Origin: an uncultured Pelagibacteraceae bacterium
GTDB taxonomy: Bacteria; Pseudomonadota; Alphaproteobacteria; Pelagibacterales; Pelagibacteraceae
DNA: 63,101 nt
Reading direction: 5' to 3'
Assembly: GCA_902594865.1 (NCBI GenBank)
Contig: CACJNV010000005.1
Span: forward strand, 1 to 63,101
Part shown: piece by piece, positions 9,574 through 18,546 of the stretch
How positions within the stretch are numbered: the stretch's first letter is position 1
Layout of the letters: the number at the start of each line of letters is the position of its first letter
The notes under the pieces: model-generated
Database searches by the model: none
What the model was told of the DNA's origin: nothing
What the model saw: the letters and a program-made list of their open reading frames with translations, nothing else
Program-made: the position numbers and the translations under genes

Positions 9574-10258
9574 CTCTTTCTGGATCAAGATATTTGCAAT
9601 TAAAAATTTTACTGTTTTGTAATTCAATTAAAAGTGGGTTTCCTGTAGGAATTTCAAGTTTAGAAATCTCGTTGTTATCTAAATTGAACAAATGTTTGCA
9701 AAGAGCTCTAATGGAGTTTCCATGAGCAGAAATAAGAATATTTTCACTAGATTTGTGTTCTATCTCTTTACTATAAAATTTTATTACTCTTTTATATGTA
9801 TCTTTCAGTGACTCAGTGTCAGGAATTTTTTCTAGAGGAATTTCTTTATAAGTTTCAATATTTAGTGGGTGATATGGATTTTTTTTATCTAAAGGTTCAG
9901 GTCTAAGATCCCAAGAACGTCTAAATTGATGAACTTTTTCTTCTCCAAGTTTTACTTTCATTTCATCTTTGTTTAATCCAGTCAGAGCGCCATAATGTCT
10001 TTCGTTTAGTTCCCATGCACTGACTACTTTTTTAAAATCTTTCAATTCTTCTTGTATTATTTTTAAAGTATTTTTTGCTCTTAATTGAAAGGATGAATAA
10101 TAAAGATTAATTTCAATATTTTCTTGCTTTATTAGTTGACCAGCTTTTTTTGCTTCTGATTTTCCATTTTCTGTTAGATCTACATCAACCCATCCAGTAA
10201 ATTTCTTTTCGAGATTCCATACACTTTGACCATGTCTAACTAAGATTAAATAATTCAT
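9551..10258 (-). CDS. gpmA: 2,3-bisphosphoglycerate-dependent phosphoglycerate mutase
   Basis: 235 residues beginning with the phospho-histidine motif LVRHGQSVWN (His9), then KFTGWVDVDLTENG, the catalytic Glu in ELNERHYGALTG and the second His in ILISAHGNSIRAL. These are the features of the dPGM family that interconverts 3- and 2-phosphoglycerate in glycolysis and gluconeogenesis. It is convergent with the MurU-like gene and overlaps its end by 23 bases. In many alphaproteobacteria addB and addA occupy this position after the tsaE-kinase-nucleotidyltransferase run; they are not here. Confidence 0.95.
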   Translation of the reverse strand: MNYLILVRHGQSVWNLEKKFTGWVDVDLTENGKSEAKKAGQLIKQENIEINLYYSSFQLRAKNTLKIIQEELKDFKKVVSAWELNERHYGALTGLNKDEMKVKLGEEKVHQFRRSWDLRPEPLDKKNPYHPLNIETYKEIPLEKIPDTESLKDTYKRVIKFYSKEIEHKSSENILISAHGNSIRALCKHLFNLDNNEISKLEIPTGNPLLIELQNSKIFNCKYLDPERAKDLLVF

Positions 10259-10303
10259 CTGTTTATCTTTTAGATCAATTTGATAAATAAAACTATAGTA
10301 TTA

Positions 10304-10699
10304 ATGAAAAACTTTTTTTTAAAATATAAATATATTTTTTATATATCGAATACTGTTTTAATTATATTATATCTATCACCTTGTAGTATTTTAGGTTACT
10401 TATTGAATAATGATTGTAAGCTACAGCCTCAATTAACATCAGATTTTATTATTTCAACAAATCACTTATATGCTTTTTTATTATTATCAATTATTGGGTT
10501 TTTAACTTTTAAAGGTTACAGGCAATTAAAAATTTTAAAAATATATTTAATATTTTTGTCAGTAGTACTTGAAATTAGTCATATCTATATATCCACTAGA
10601 AGTTTTGAATTTACAGATTTATTTGGAAATTTAATAGGTGTTCTGATTGTAATTTTAGCATCTTATCTTTTTAAAAAAAATGAAAATATTAAAAATTAA
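10304..10699 (+). CDS. VanZ-like small membrane protein
   Basis: About 131 residues from the ATG at 10304; a TTG at 10280 would add eight residues but is less likely. Four hydrophobic helices are visible, with the third and fourth joined by the segment RSFEFTDLFGNLIGVLIG-like that is characteristic of VanZ-family proteins. Family members are inner-membrane proteins of uncertain function, the best known being linked to teicoplanin resistance in Gram-positives. It is divergent from gpmA and its last codons overlap the next gene by 20 bases, so the two are probably co-transcribed. Confidence 0.7.
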   Translation: MKNFFLKYKYIFYISNTVLIILYLSPCSILGYLLNNDCKLQPQLTSDFIISTNHLYAFLLLSIIGFLTFKGYRQLKILKIYLIFLSVVLEISHIYISTRSFEFTDLFGNLIGVLIVILASYLFKKNENIKN

Positions 10700-11279
10700 T
10701 TTTTTATTTGTTTTAATTATATTAATTTCAGGTTGTTCATCCGTTCCTAAAAATACAGCAGATGGTTGCTCAATATTTAATGAAAGATACATGTGGTATA
10801 AACATGCAAAAAAAGCTGAGAAAAAATGGGGAACTCCAGTTTATTTACAGCTTGCAATTATAAAAATGGAATCCAGTTTTGACTGGTTAGCAAAACCTCC
10901 TAGACAGAAATTATTTAAAGTAGTGCCTTATAAGAGACCATCAAGTTCTTTTGGGTATTCACAGGCTGTAAAAGGAACATGGAAACAATATAAAGAAGAA
11001 ACTGGGAATAAGCTTGCTACGAGGTCAAGATTTAAAGACAGTGTAGATTTTATTGGCTGGTATACCAACAAGACTGAAAAAATTTTAGGAGTTTCAAAAA
11101 AAGATGCTTTCAAGCAGTATATTGCTTATCATGAAGGGTGGGGTAACTATAAAAATTATAAAAAAAATAAAAAAGTAATTAATTTAGCTAAAAGAGTTGA
11201 GAAACAATCGAATATTTATAAGCAACAATTATCAGAATGTAAAAATTCTTTATCTACGTCAAAATATATTATTTTTTAA
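10680..11279 (+). CDS. Lipoprotein with lytic transglycosylase (SLT)-like domain
   Basis: 199 residues. A lipoprotein signal with lipobox LISGC (Cys around residue 19) points to outer-membrane anchoring. The following domain has lysozyme-fold features: WGTPVYLQLAIIKMESSFDW with the presumed catalytic Glu in KMES, SSFGYSQAVKGTW, and YIAYHEGWGNY. Such SLT-family enzymes cut the glycan strand of peptidoglycan to 1,6-anhydro-MurNAc, though activity is inferred only. Start codon overlaps the VanZ-like gene. It is convergent with the RND permease gene and overlaps it by four bases. Confidence 0.8.
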   Translation: MKILKINFLFVLIILISGCSSVPKNTADGCSIFNERYMWYKHAKKAEKKWGTPVYLQLAIIKMESSFDWLAKPPRQKLFKVVPYKRPSSSFGYSQAVKGTWKQYKEETGNKLATRSRFKDSVDFIGWYTNKTEKILGVSKKDAFKQYIAYHEGWGNYKNYKKNKKVINLAKRVEKQSNIYKQQLSECKNSLSTSKYIIF

Positions 11280-14200
11280 TTTAGCTGTTTTTTTAATTCA
11301 ATATCAACTGCATCAATACGCTTAGTATTTTTTGCAAGAGCTAAATACATTGTTGGAGTAACATACAAAGTAAAGAAAGTTGAAATGATCATACCTCCTA
11401 AAATTGTAGAACCCACAGCTAATCTAGAGCCTTCACCCGCACCAGGTCCAATGTTTCCAATAACTAATGGAAGCATTGCTATCATGGTACTTAGTGAGGT
11501 CATTATGATTGGTCGAATTCTAAGTTGGCAAGCTTTAATTATAGCATCCTGGATTTTAACACCGGTAGTTCTTATCTGGTTTGTGTAGTCTACAATCAAA
11601 ATACTATTCTTTGTGGATATACCAATGAGTATTATTAAAGCTATTTGAGAAAAAATATTTACTGAACTATTTAAAAATAAAATAAATACTAAGCCACCAA
11701 AAACAGCTAATGGTACTGTTAAAATAATAATAAATGGATGAACAAAAGAGTTAAATGTTGCTGCCATAACTAAATAGGCAGTCAACAAAGCAAGCGCAAA
11801 GATTAAGTATATTTCATTTGTTGTTTCTTTTAACTCTTCAGATTTTCCTTTCCAAGTGATTTGATTTTGAGGAGCAACTCTAATCATGACATCTTCAAGG
11901 TATTTTATTGCTTCTGTTAAAGTGTAATCTTCTGCGAGTGCAGCAGAAATTGTAACAGCTCTTTGACGATTATATCTTGGAAGTGCTTCAGCAGTGCCTT
12001 TTTCTTTAAATTCAACTAAACTTGCAACAGATACAAGTTTACCAGTTGTTTCAGATCTAACAAAAATTTTTGATAATCCATCTTTATCTCTTCTGTCTGC
12101 TAAATATTGCTGTAAAATAATTGGGTATTCTCTTCCCTCCTTACTAAAAGTTGTTACTCTTTTTCCTCCATAAAGAGTTTCTAAAGTTCTACCTATATTT
12201 TCAGTAGAAACTCCCAAATCATTTGCTCTATTTTTATTAGTGATTAATTTAACCTCGGGTTTATTTTTTGTATAATCACTTTCAATTCTAGACATATTTC
12301 TGTTTTGTCTTAATTCTCTTAAGACACTATTTTGAATTTCCTCTAATTCTTCGTAACTAGATCCATATATGACCATTTGAACGGGCTTATTATAACTAGA
12401 TACTCTTATTGATTGTGGAGAAATTGGAAAAGCAAAAGTTTCAGGTACAGAAACCACTTGTCCGATAGCTTCTCTTAGTATTTGTTGACTACCTTTTTCT
12501 CTATTTTTCCACTCATCAAGTAATGCAATAATTATAAAACTGTTATAAGACGTTGCAGATCTTCCAAAACCAGGAACTCTCATTATTAGTCTTGCATATG
12601 GACTGTCTTCTGCCTGCAATAATCTTAATATTCTTCCTTCAATTATCTGCGCTTTTTCTTGGGTATATTCAAATGAACTTCCTTCATCAGTTGACCCAAT
12701 AATTAAATAAGCACCCCTATCTTCAATTGGTATTAATTCTTTTTTGGAAAAACTAAACAAATAAGCTGAGACAGCAATAATTAAAATTATAAATATTGAA
12801 ATAGTTTTTTGTTTATTGACCCAATATTTAAGAGAGTTTACATAAAATCCTGTAAAAGATTTGAATCCATTGTTAAATTTTTTTACAAAGAAATTGACTT
12901 TTTCTTTTTTGTTTAAATATTTACTTCCTAGCATTGGAGATAAGGTTAATGCTACAAAAGAAGATACAACAATTGAAAAAGATAAGGCTATTGCTGTTTC
13001 TTTAAATAAAGTTCCTGATATTCCTTTAATAAAAATTAAGGGTAAAAATACCGCTATAAGAATTAAAGTAGTTGCAATAATTGCAAATGTAATTTGTTTA
13101 GAACCTTTGTACGCAGCCACTAATGGTGTTTCACCGTTTTCAATTCTTGTATAAATTGCATCAGTCATGATCACAGAGTCATCAGTGATTATACCAATTG
13201 CTAGAATAAAACTTAGTAATACAAAAATATTAATTGATAGATCAAATATATATAATCCAAGAAATGATCCAATAAGACTAACTGGTAAAGCAACCGCAGG
13301 AACTATTACAGCTTTAAGGTTGCCTAAAAAAAGATAAATAATCAAAACAACTAATACGAACGCAATTACTAAACTTTTATAAACTTCTTCAATTGCAGCA
13401 CCAATATAGGTAGCTCTGTTAAATGCTATTTCTAATTTTAAACCATCAGGTAAGGATTTGTTAAGTTCTTTAATTTTAATTTTTATTTGTTTAGAAAGCT
13501 CTACTGTTGATGCACCACTTTTTGCATAAATTCCAATTCCTACGGTTTTTAAATTTACTGCATTTTTTCTTTGTGCTTTAAATAAAGTTTTTTCTGAAAC
13601 AGGTCCAAACTCTATATTAGCTACATCAGATAAAATGATAACTTTTTCTTTGTTTTTCCTAAGTGGTAATTGTTTAATAGTATCAATATTAGAATAGGAT
13701 TTATCAATGTTTAAAGTTAAGTCTTTGTTATTAGCTTCTAAGGTTCCAGCTGGAAGGTTTATATTCTCATTTCTAAGAGCTCTTTCAACTTCCTGAATTG
13801 TAAGATCATTTGCAGCTAATTTTATTGGATCTATCCAAACTCTAACACTAAGCTCTCTTAATCCACCAACTAAAATTCGACCTACGTTTGGTACGCTTGA
13901 AAATGCATCTATTAGATATCTTTCAGCATAATCACCAAGATCTAGATCATTCCAGGTTGGGGACGATAATGCTACCCACATTGTAGTTGTAAAACCTGCT
14001 GCTTGTTTTAAAATTTGAGGAGGGTTTGACTCACTTGGTAAATTGTCAACAACTCTTGCAACCCTTTCTCTAATATCATTAGCAGCATCATCTAAATCAA
14101 TGTCCGTGTTGAATTGAATATTAATTCTACTTCTTCCATTAAGAGAACTTGAGTCAATATTTTTGATACCCTCAGCTCCACCAATTACGTCCTCTAATTT

Positions 14201-14398
14201 TTGAGTTATTTCTTCATCAACAATTTCGGCTGAAGCAGATTTATAATCGGTTTGAACTTGGACTACCGGAGGCTGTATACCATCAGGAAGTTCTCTTACT
14301 GGCAATTCTAAAAAGACAAAAATACCAAAAATAATTAATATTAAAGACATGACCCAAGCAACAACAGGTCGTTTAATACTAACTTCAGTTATATACAT
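11276..14398 (-). CDS. RND-family (HAE1/AcrB-type) efflux permease
   Basis: 1040 residues, full RND length, with an N-terminal membrane helix, two large periplasmic loops and two groups of about five to six helices. The proton-relay Asp pair is present in helix 4 (GIITDDSVIM), and the helix-11 region ILIGISTKNSILIVDY carries the relay Lys. The amphipathic start ITEVSIKRPVVAWVMSL is typical. It would form the inner-membrane trimer of a tripartite pump that exports hydrophobic or toxic compounds. The adaptor gene lies four bases upstream; no outer-membrane TolC-type gene is in this window, so the channel must be encoded elsewhere. Substrate cannot be predicted. Confidence 0.93.
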   Translation of the reverse strand: MYITEVSIKRPVVAWVMSLILIIFGIFVFLELPVRELPDGIQPPVVQVQTDYKSASAEIVDEEITQKLEDVIGGAEGIKNIDSSSLNGRSRINIQFNTDIDLDDAANDIRERVARVVDNLPSESNPPQILKQAAGFTTTMWVALSSPTWNDLDLGDYAERYLIDAFSSVPNVGRILVGGLRELSVRVWIDPIKLAANDLTIQEVERALRNENINLPAGTLEANNKDLTLNIDKSYSNIDTIKQLPLRKNKEKVIILSDVANIEFGPVSEKTLFKAQRKNAVNLKTVGIGIYAKSGASTVELSKQIKIKIKELNKSLPDGLKLEIAFNRATYIGAAIEEVYKSLVIAFVLVVLIIYLFLGNLKAVIVPAVALPVSLIGSFLGLYIFDLSINIFVLLSFILAIGIITDDSVIMTDAIYTRIENGETPLVAAYKGSKQITFAIIATTLILIAVFLPLIFIKGISGTLFKETAIALSFSIVVSSFVALTLSPMLGSKYLNKKEKVNFFVKKFNNGFKSFTGFYVNSLKYWVNKQKTISIFIILIIAVSAYLFSFSKKELIPIEDRGAYLIIGSTDEGSSFEYTQEKAQIIEGRILRLLQAEDSPYARLIMRVPGFGRSATSYNSFIIIALLDEWKNREKGSQQILREAIGQVVSVPETFAFPISPQSIRVSSYNKPVQMVIYGSSYEELEEIQNSVLRELRQNRNMSRIESDYTKNKPEVKLITNKNRANDLGVSTENIGRTLETLYGGKRVTTFSKEGREYPIILQQYLADRRDKDGLSKIFVRSETTGKLVSVASLVEFKEKGTAEALPRYNRQRAVTISAALAEDYTLTEAIKYLEDVMIRVAPQNQITWKGKSEELKETTNEIYLIFALALLTAYLVMAATFNSFVHPFIIILTVPLAVFGGLVFILFLNSSVNIFSQIALIILIGISTKNSILIVDYTNQIRTTGVKIQDAIIKACQLRIRPIIMTSLSTMIAMLPLVIGNIGPGAGEGSRLAVGSTILGGMIISTFFTLYVTPTMYLALAKNTKRIDAVDIELKKQLN

Positions 14399-14402
14399 TT
14401 AA

Positions 14403-15398
14403 TTATTTTTTCTCTTTATCTGATTTTTTAAAAATATTTTTTAACCAATCAAATTTACCTTTTTTTTCTTCAGCTTTTTTTGATTTATCTTTTTTACCCC
14501 AGCTAGAATTTCCTTGTTTTTTTTTAGCACCTTTCTCAATAGGCCTGATTGTCAAATTTGGTCTTACTTTTTTTGTTCCTTCTGCAACAATTTTATCTCC
14601 ATTATTTAATCCTTCCAATATTTCTACAAAGCCTAAATATCTATCACCAATGGTTACCTTTGTTTTCATTACTTTATTTTTTTCATCTACTTTATAAATA
14701 AAAACATTTTCACCCTCGACAATTGTACTAGTGTCAGGAGCACTTAAGCCATTTCTTACATCATATTTAATTGATATTTCTAAAAATGAGCCAGGTAATA
14801 TTTCACCTGATGCATTATCCATCTTAATTCTTGTTGCTAAAGCTCTTGTATCTTCACTTATCCTGCTAGCAAAAGAGTCTACCTCACCTTTATAAATTTT
14901 ATTTTTATATCCAGAAAATTTAATATCAACTGGAAGACCAACCTTAATAAATGGTACAAAAATTTCAGGTATGTCTACATCACAATATATTGAGCTAGTA
15001 TCTTCAAGATTAATTAATATTGAAGATTTTGAAACCTCTATATCTTCCGAAAATTCTCTTTTTCCAATGATACCATCAAATTGAGCAATAACTTTTCGAT
15101 TTTTAAGCTCAGCAATTACATCGCCCTCTTTAACTTTTTGATTAAACTTTATAGGTTTTAATATTTCATATTTTTCAATTTTAAATGATTGTGTTTGAAT
15201 TGGAGTTGCGGTTCCGTATGTACTAACAACATTTTCAAAAACTCTCTCTTGAGTAGTAGTTATTATTATTCCAGGAGGTGGTCTTTTACTAAATTTTTTT
15301 TTGAAATGATTACCTATCATTGTTCTTCCAATGATCACTGTCGCAATGATTAAGAAAAATATGATTACTATACTTGTTATTTTTGTAGATGTTTTCAT
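14403..15398 (-). CDS. RND efflux periplasmic adaptor (membrane fusion protein)
   Basis: 331 residues: N-terminal membrane anchor (about 8-27), a lipoyl/barrel-sandwich half (KEGDVIAELKNRKVIAQFDGIIG), a beta-barrel domain (DTSSIYCDVDIPEIFVPFIKVG) and a membrane-proximal region (VTIGDRYLGFVEILEGLNNGDKIVAEG). The coiled-coil hairpin is essentially absent, as in short-hairpin adaptors. The last 45 residues or so are unusually lysine-rich, a tail not typical of the family. It bridges the permease encoded four bases downstream to an outer-membrane channel. Upstream sseA ends three bases before it, so msrA-sseA-adaptor-permease probably form one transcript. Confidence 0.9.
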   Translation of the reverse strand: MKTSTKITSIVIIFFLIIATVIIGRTMIGNHFKKKFSKRPPPGIIITTTQERVFENVVSTYGTATPIQTQSFKIEKYEILKPIKFNQKVKEGDVIAELKNRKVIAQFDGIIGKREFSEDIEVSKSSILINLEDTSSIYCDVDIPEIFVPFIKVGLPVDIKFSGYKNKIYKGEVDSFASRISEDTRALATRIKMDNASGEILPGSFLEISIKYDVRNGLSAPDTSTIVEGENVFIYKVDEKNKVMKTKVTIGDRYLGFVEILEGLNNGDKIVAEGTKKVRPNLTIRPIEKGAKKKQGNSSWGKKDKSKKAEEKKGKFDWLKNIFKKSDKEKK

Positions 15399-15401
15399 AA
15401 G

Positions 15402-16214
15402 TTAATTTTTTCCGTATTCAGCCCAAGAGCCATCATAAATTGTCGGCATATATTTAGCATTTATTAAAGAATAAGCTAGTGCCAATACACTTGCAGTCAC
15501 TCCAGAACCACATGAAAATACTAGATTTTTATCATGCTCAAATTTAAAGGACTTAAATTTTTCCATTATTTTATCTTTACTAACGAAAGTATGGTCTTCG
15601 TTTACTAATTCAGAAAAGGGTAGGCAAAAAGAATTTTTTATTGAACCACTTCTAAGACCTTTCCTTGGTTCAGCAACTTTGCCTTCAAATCTTTCTCTAC
15701 TTCTTGCATCAACAACATTAAATTTACCTGTATCAATATTTTCATCTATTTGTTTTTTATTTTTAACAAGTTCTTTATTTTCTTTACATTTATACTTAGA
15801 TGTTTGAGTGATCACTTTTTTGTTATCTGTGGATTTATTTTCTTTTTTCCATTTTTTTAATCCACCATCTAGAACATGAACTAGCTTAGGGTCATGTCCA
15901 TAATAAATTAAATTGTACCAACATCTACAAGAACTAATAACATCAGAGTTATCGTAAACTACTATTCGATCATTATTTTCTATACCCATGTTGCATACTA
16001 TTTTTTCCCAAGATTTAGTATCAGTAAGCATATGTGGTAAATCAGTATCTAATTTAGAATTTTTATCTAAATCAAAAAAAATAGCATTTGGAATATGTTC
16101 CTCTGTATATTCCTCAAAACCGTTTCTTTGAGTTTGAGGCATATGCCATGAGCAATCAATAATTTTTACTTTATCAATATTATTTTCTAACCAACTCGTA
16201 TCAACTAAAGACAT
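15402..16214 (-). CDS. sseA: Sulfurtransferase (3-mercaptopyruvate/thiosulfate type)
   Basis: 270 residues with two rhodanese domains. The inactive N-terminal half has SWHMPQTQRNGFEEYTEEHIPNA-like features, and the C-terminal half carries the catalytic Cys in FSCGSGVTAS. The loop CGSGVTA matches 3-mercaptopyruvate sulfurtransferases, whose CG-S-G-V loop differs from the CRKG loop of thiosulfate rhodaneses. It would transfer sulfane sulfur to thiol acceptors or cyanide in the cytoplasm. The gene is packed between msrA (one base) and the RND adaptor (three bases). Confidence 0.9.
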   Translation of the reverse strand: MSLVDTSWLENNIDKVKIIDCSWHMPQTQRNGFEEYTEEHIPNAIFFDLDKNSKLDTDLPHMLTDTKSWEKIVCNMGIENNDRIVVYDNSDVISSCRCWYNLIYYGHDPKLVHVLDGGLKKWKKENKSTDNKKVITQTSKYKCKENKELVKNKKQIDENIDTGKFNVVDARSRERFEGKVAEPRKGLRSGSIKNSFCLPFSELVNEDHTFVSKDKIMEKFKSFKFEHDKNLVFSCGSGVTASVLALAYSLINAKYMPTIYDGSWAEYGKN

Positions 16215-16215
16215 T

Positions 16216-16659
16216 TTATCTTTTTTCCAAATATCGTTGATGATACTCTTCAGCTGGGCAATAATTTTTAACTAAAGAAGTTTTTGTTACCACTTTTCCT
16301 GATAATTTGACGTTTTCTTTTTCTATCATTTTTTTAGCAGTAATTTTTTGCTGATCATTTAAATAAAATATTTCACTTCTATATTGAGTTCCAAAATCTG
16401 GCCCTTGAGAATTTAAGGTTGTTGGATCATGAATTTCAAAAAAATATTCAAGAATTTTCTCGTAAGATATTACTTTAGGATCAAAATCTAATTTAACTAC
16501 TTCTGCATGATTTGTTGTGCCTGTGCATACTTCTTCATAATTTGTTTCAGCATTATGACCTCCACAATAACCTACTTCTGTTTTTATAACTCCATCAAGT
16601 TTACTAAACTTAATTTCTGGTCCCCAAAAACATCCTAATCCTAAAATTGCTATTTCCAT
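16216..16659 (-). CDS. msrA: Peptide methionine sulfoxide reductase MsrA
   Basis: 147 residues with the catalytic Cys in GLGCFWGPE, then VGYCGG, HAEVVKLDFDP and FFEIHDPTTLNSQGPDFGTQYRS, all signature segments of MsrA. It reduces the S-epimer of methionine sulfoxide in proteins. The extra resolving cysteine typical of many MsrA C-termini appears as the Cys in NYCPAEEYHQRY. First gene of a probable four-gene minus-strand unit; 34 bases separate its start from the divergent DMT transporter gene. Confidence 0.96.
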   Translation of the reverse strand: MEIAILGLGCFWGPEIKFSKLDGVIKTEVGYCGGHNAETNYEEVCTGTTNHAEVVKLDFDPKVISYEKILEYFFEIHDPTTLNSQGPDFGTQYRSEIFYLNDQQKITAKKMIEKENVKLSGKVVTKTSLVKNYCPAEEYHQRYLEKR

Positions 16660-16693
16660 TGATAATTAACTTAATTAATTTAAAGTTAATCAT

Positions 16694-17575
16694 ATGCTAT
16701 CAAAAAATCAATTAGGCTTTTTTTACATGTTCATATCGGTATGTGCATTTTCATTAATGGATGTGATTGTTAAATGGTCTGAGGATTATCCCGTTGGACA
16801 AGTATTATTTTTCAGAGGATTTTGTGGAATAATTCCTATTTTATTTCTTATTCCTAAAGATAGATATTTAAATTTTTACAAAACAACGAGACCATTTCTT
16901 CATTTTAAAAGATGTTTAGCAGGATTAATTGCTTTGGTTTCTATATTTATAGCATTAAGAAATTTGCCTTTAGCAACAGTTGTAAGTATTTCTTTTGCGG
17001 CACCAATATTTATAACAATATTTTCAATTTTTTTACTAAAAGAAAAAGTTGGTATTTATAGATGGTTAGCAGTTTTAGTGGGATTTGTTGGTATAATTTT
17101 TATCACTGAACCAGGGTTTAGCTCTTTAAATCTATATTATATTTATCCAATAATTTTTTGTTTAGGCTTATCTTATGTAGCTATTGCTATAAGAAAATTA
17201 TCATCAACCGAGCCTGCTTGGTTAATTAGTTTTTTCTTTTCATTCTCAATAATGCTTCTAAGTTTTTTATCTTTTTATCAGGGATGGATCTTGCCAAGTT
17301 TACTAGATTTATTTTTGTTATCAATGGTTGGTATATTAGGCGGTCTTGCAAATTTATGGTTATCGCAATCTTACAAGTACTCAGAAGTAAGTTTAGTTTC
17401 CCCTTTAAAATATCTTGGGTTAGTCTTTGCTATAATATTTGGATATTTTATTTGGAACGAAATACCAACTTCTAAAACATTATTAGGTGCCTTACTAGTT
17501 ATAGTTTCATCTATTATTATATTTAGAAGAGAGATGTATTTGAAAAAAAAGTTATCTGTTTCACGACATGAGTAA
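16694..17575 (+). CDS. EamA/DMT-family transporter
   Basis: 293 residues with about ten membrane helices arranged as two EamA repeats (about 10-140 and 150-285). The first repeat shows FSLMDVIVKW and FFRGFCGIIP, the second has SLVSPLKYLGLVFAIIFGY. These drug/metabolite transporters move amino acids, nucleosides or other small metabolites across the inner membrane; the substrate cannot be read from sequence. The end overlaps the start of the DNA glycosylase gene by eight bases. Confidence 0.88.
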   Translation: MLSKNQLGFFYMFISVCAFSLMDVIVKWSEDYPVGQVLFFRGFCGIIPILFLIPKDRYLNFYKTTRPFLHFKRCLAGLIALVSIFIALRNLPLATVVSISFAAPIFITIFSIFLLKEKVGIYRWLAVLVGFVGIIFITEPGFSSLNLYYIYPIIFCLGLSYVAIAIRKLSSTEPAWLISFFFSFSIMLLSFLSFYQGWILPSLLDLFLLSMVGILGGLANLWLSQSYKYSEVSLVSPLKYLGLVFAIIFGYFIWNEIPTSKTLLGALLVIVSSIIIFRREMYLKKKLSVSRHE

Positions 17576-18203
17576 AACCCCATTATATTGGAATAAAGCA
17601 AAAAAATATTTATCTAAAAAAGACAAAACTATGTCTTCTTTGATTAAAAAATATAAATCCCCTTCAGAGACAGTGCTAACTTCAAGAAAAGATGTTTTTT
17701 TCTCTCTCTGTAAAAGTATAATTGGACAACAAATTAGTGTAGCTGCTGCTAACTCAGTATTTTTAAAATTTAAGAAAAAATGTAAAAATAAAATTAATCC
17801 AAAAACAGTAAGTAAGTTATCTACTATTCAGCTCAAAAGTTGTGGTTTAAGTAGACAGAAAGTGAAAGGAATAAAAAGTTTAGCCCAAAAAATATTAAGT
17901 AAAGAGTTTAATCCAAGACTTATTTCAAAAATGTCTGATGAAGATGCTATAATTTATCTTTCTCAATTAAGACAAATTGGAAGATGGTCAGCAGAAATGA
18001 TTTTGTTATTTACTTATAATCGTCCTAATATTTGGCCAATTCAGGACATTGGTTTATTAAGAGCTATTTCAAAAAATTTTAATAAAAAATATCTTCCACC
18101 TGAAAGTTACGTGAAATATTTAAACAAAAAGTTTTCCCCTTACTGTTCTGTAGCGACTTGGTATTTATGGAGAAGTATAGATCCCGAACCTATTCAGTAT
18201 TAA
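17568..18203 (+). CDS. alkA: DNA-3-methyladenine glycosylase II family (HhH-GPD)
   Basis: 211 residues with the HhH-GPD fold: GQQISVAAANSVF in the helical core, the helix-hairpin-helix LRQIGRWSAEMI (LxxIGxWTA type) and the catalytic Asp in WPIQDIGLLRAI. Such enzymes excise alkylated purines from DNA by hydrolysing the glycosidic bond. The larger N-terminal TBP-like domain of E. coli AlkA is absent, as in the shorter family members. It is co-oriented and overlapping with the DMT transporter gene, and faces the DUF1330 gene convergently with a 12-base gap. Confidence 0.9.
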   Translation: MSKTPLYWNKAKKYLSKKDKTMSSLIKKYKSPSETVLTSRKDVFFSLCKSIIGQQISVAAANSVFLKFKKKCKNKINPKTVSKLSTIQLKSCGLSRQKVKGIKSLAQKILSKEFNPRLISKMSDEDAIIYLSQLRQIGRWSAEMILLFTYNRPNIWPIQDIGLLRAISKNFNKKYLPPESYVKYLNKKFSPYCSVATWYLWRSIDPEPIQY

Positions 18204-18215
18204 GCCTTTATTAGC

Positions 18216-18503
18216 TTACATTCCCTCAAAAATTATGTGTTCTCTAGTAGCATTATTTTCCAAATGTTTTCTAGCTTCAACATACTCTTCGGAATTGTAA
18301 CAATTTTTTGCTGTTTCAATATCTGGAAATTCTGCAAGAGCTACTCTAACCATTTCCCTACCTTCCAAAGTTACATTATTTGCACTTCTAGCTATTATTT
18401 TTCCAGAATATTTTTCAACCGCTTCTTTTGCTTTAACGGCATATTTTTTAAGTCTTTCGTCGTCTTTTATTTCAGTATAATTTGCAACCCAATAAGCTTT
18501 CAT
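18216..18503 (-). CDS. DUF1330 family protein
   Basis: 95 residues beginning MKAYWVANYTEIKD, with RSANNVTLEG, RVALAEFPDIETAKNCYNSEEY and a final EHIIFEGM. This is the ferredoxin-like alpha/beta pattern of DUF1330, a small cytoplasmic dimer-forming family with no settled biochemical role. A second open frame on the opposite strand is its mirror image and not a gene. It is divergent from the cytochrome c gene, 43 bases away, with an SD-like GGAGAAT before the ATG. Confidence 0.85.
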   Translation of the reverse strand: MKAYWVANYTEIKDDERLKKYAVKAKEAVEKYSGKIIARSANNVTLEGREMVRVALAEFPDIETAKNCYNSEEYVEARKHLENNATREHIIFEGM

Positions 18504-18546
18504 AATTCTCCTTTTTAAATTTTTTTAATTATGATACCAAATTTAT

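Noticed and set aside
18237..18518. 93-codon Phe/Ile-rich open frame opposite the DUF1330 gene
   Set aside because: Its composition is that expected for the antisense of an AT-rich gene, and the opposite frame matches a known family.
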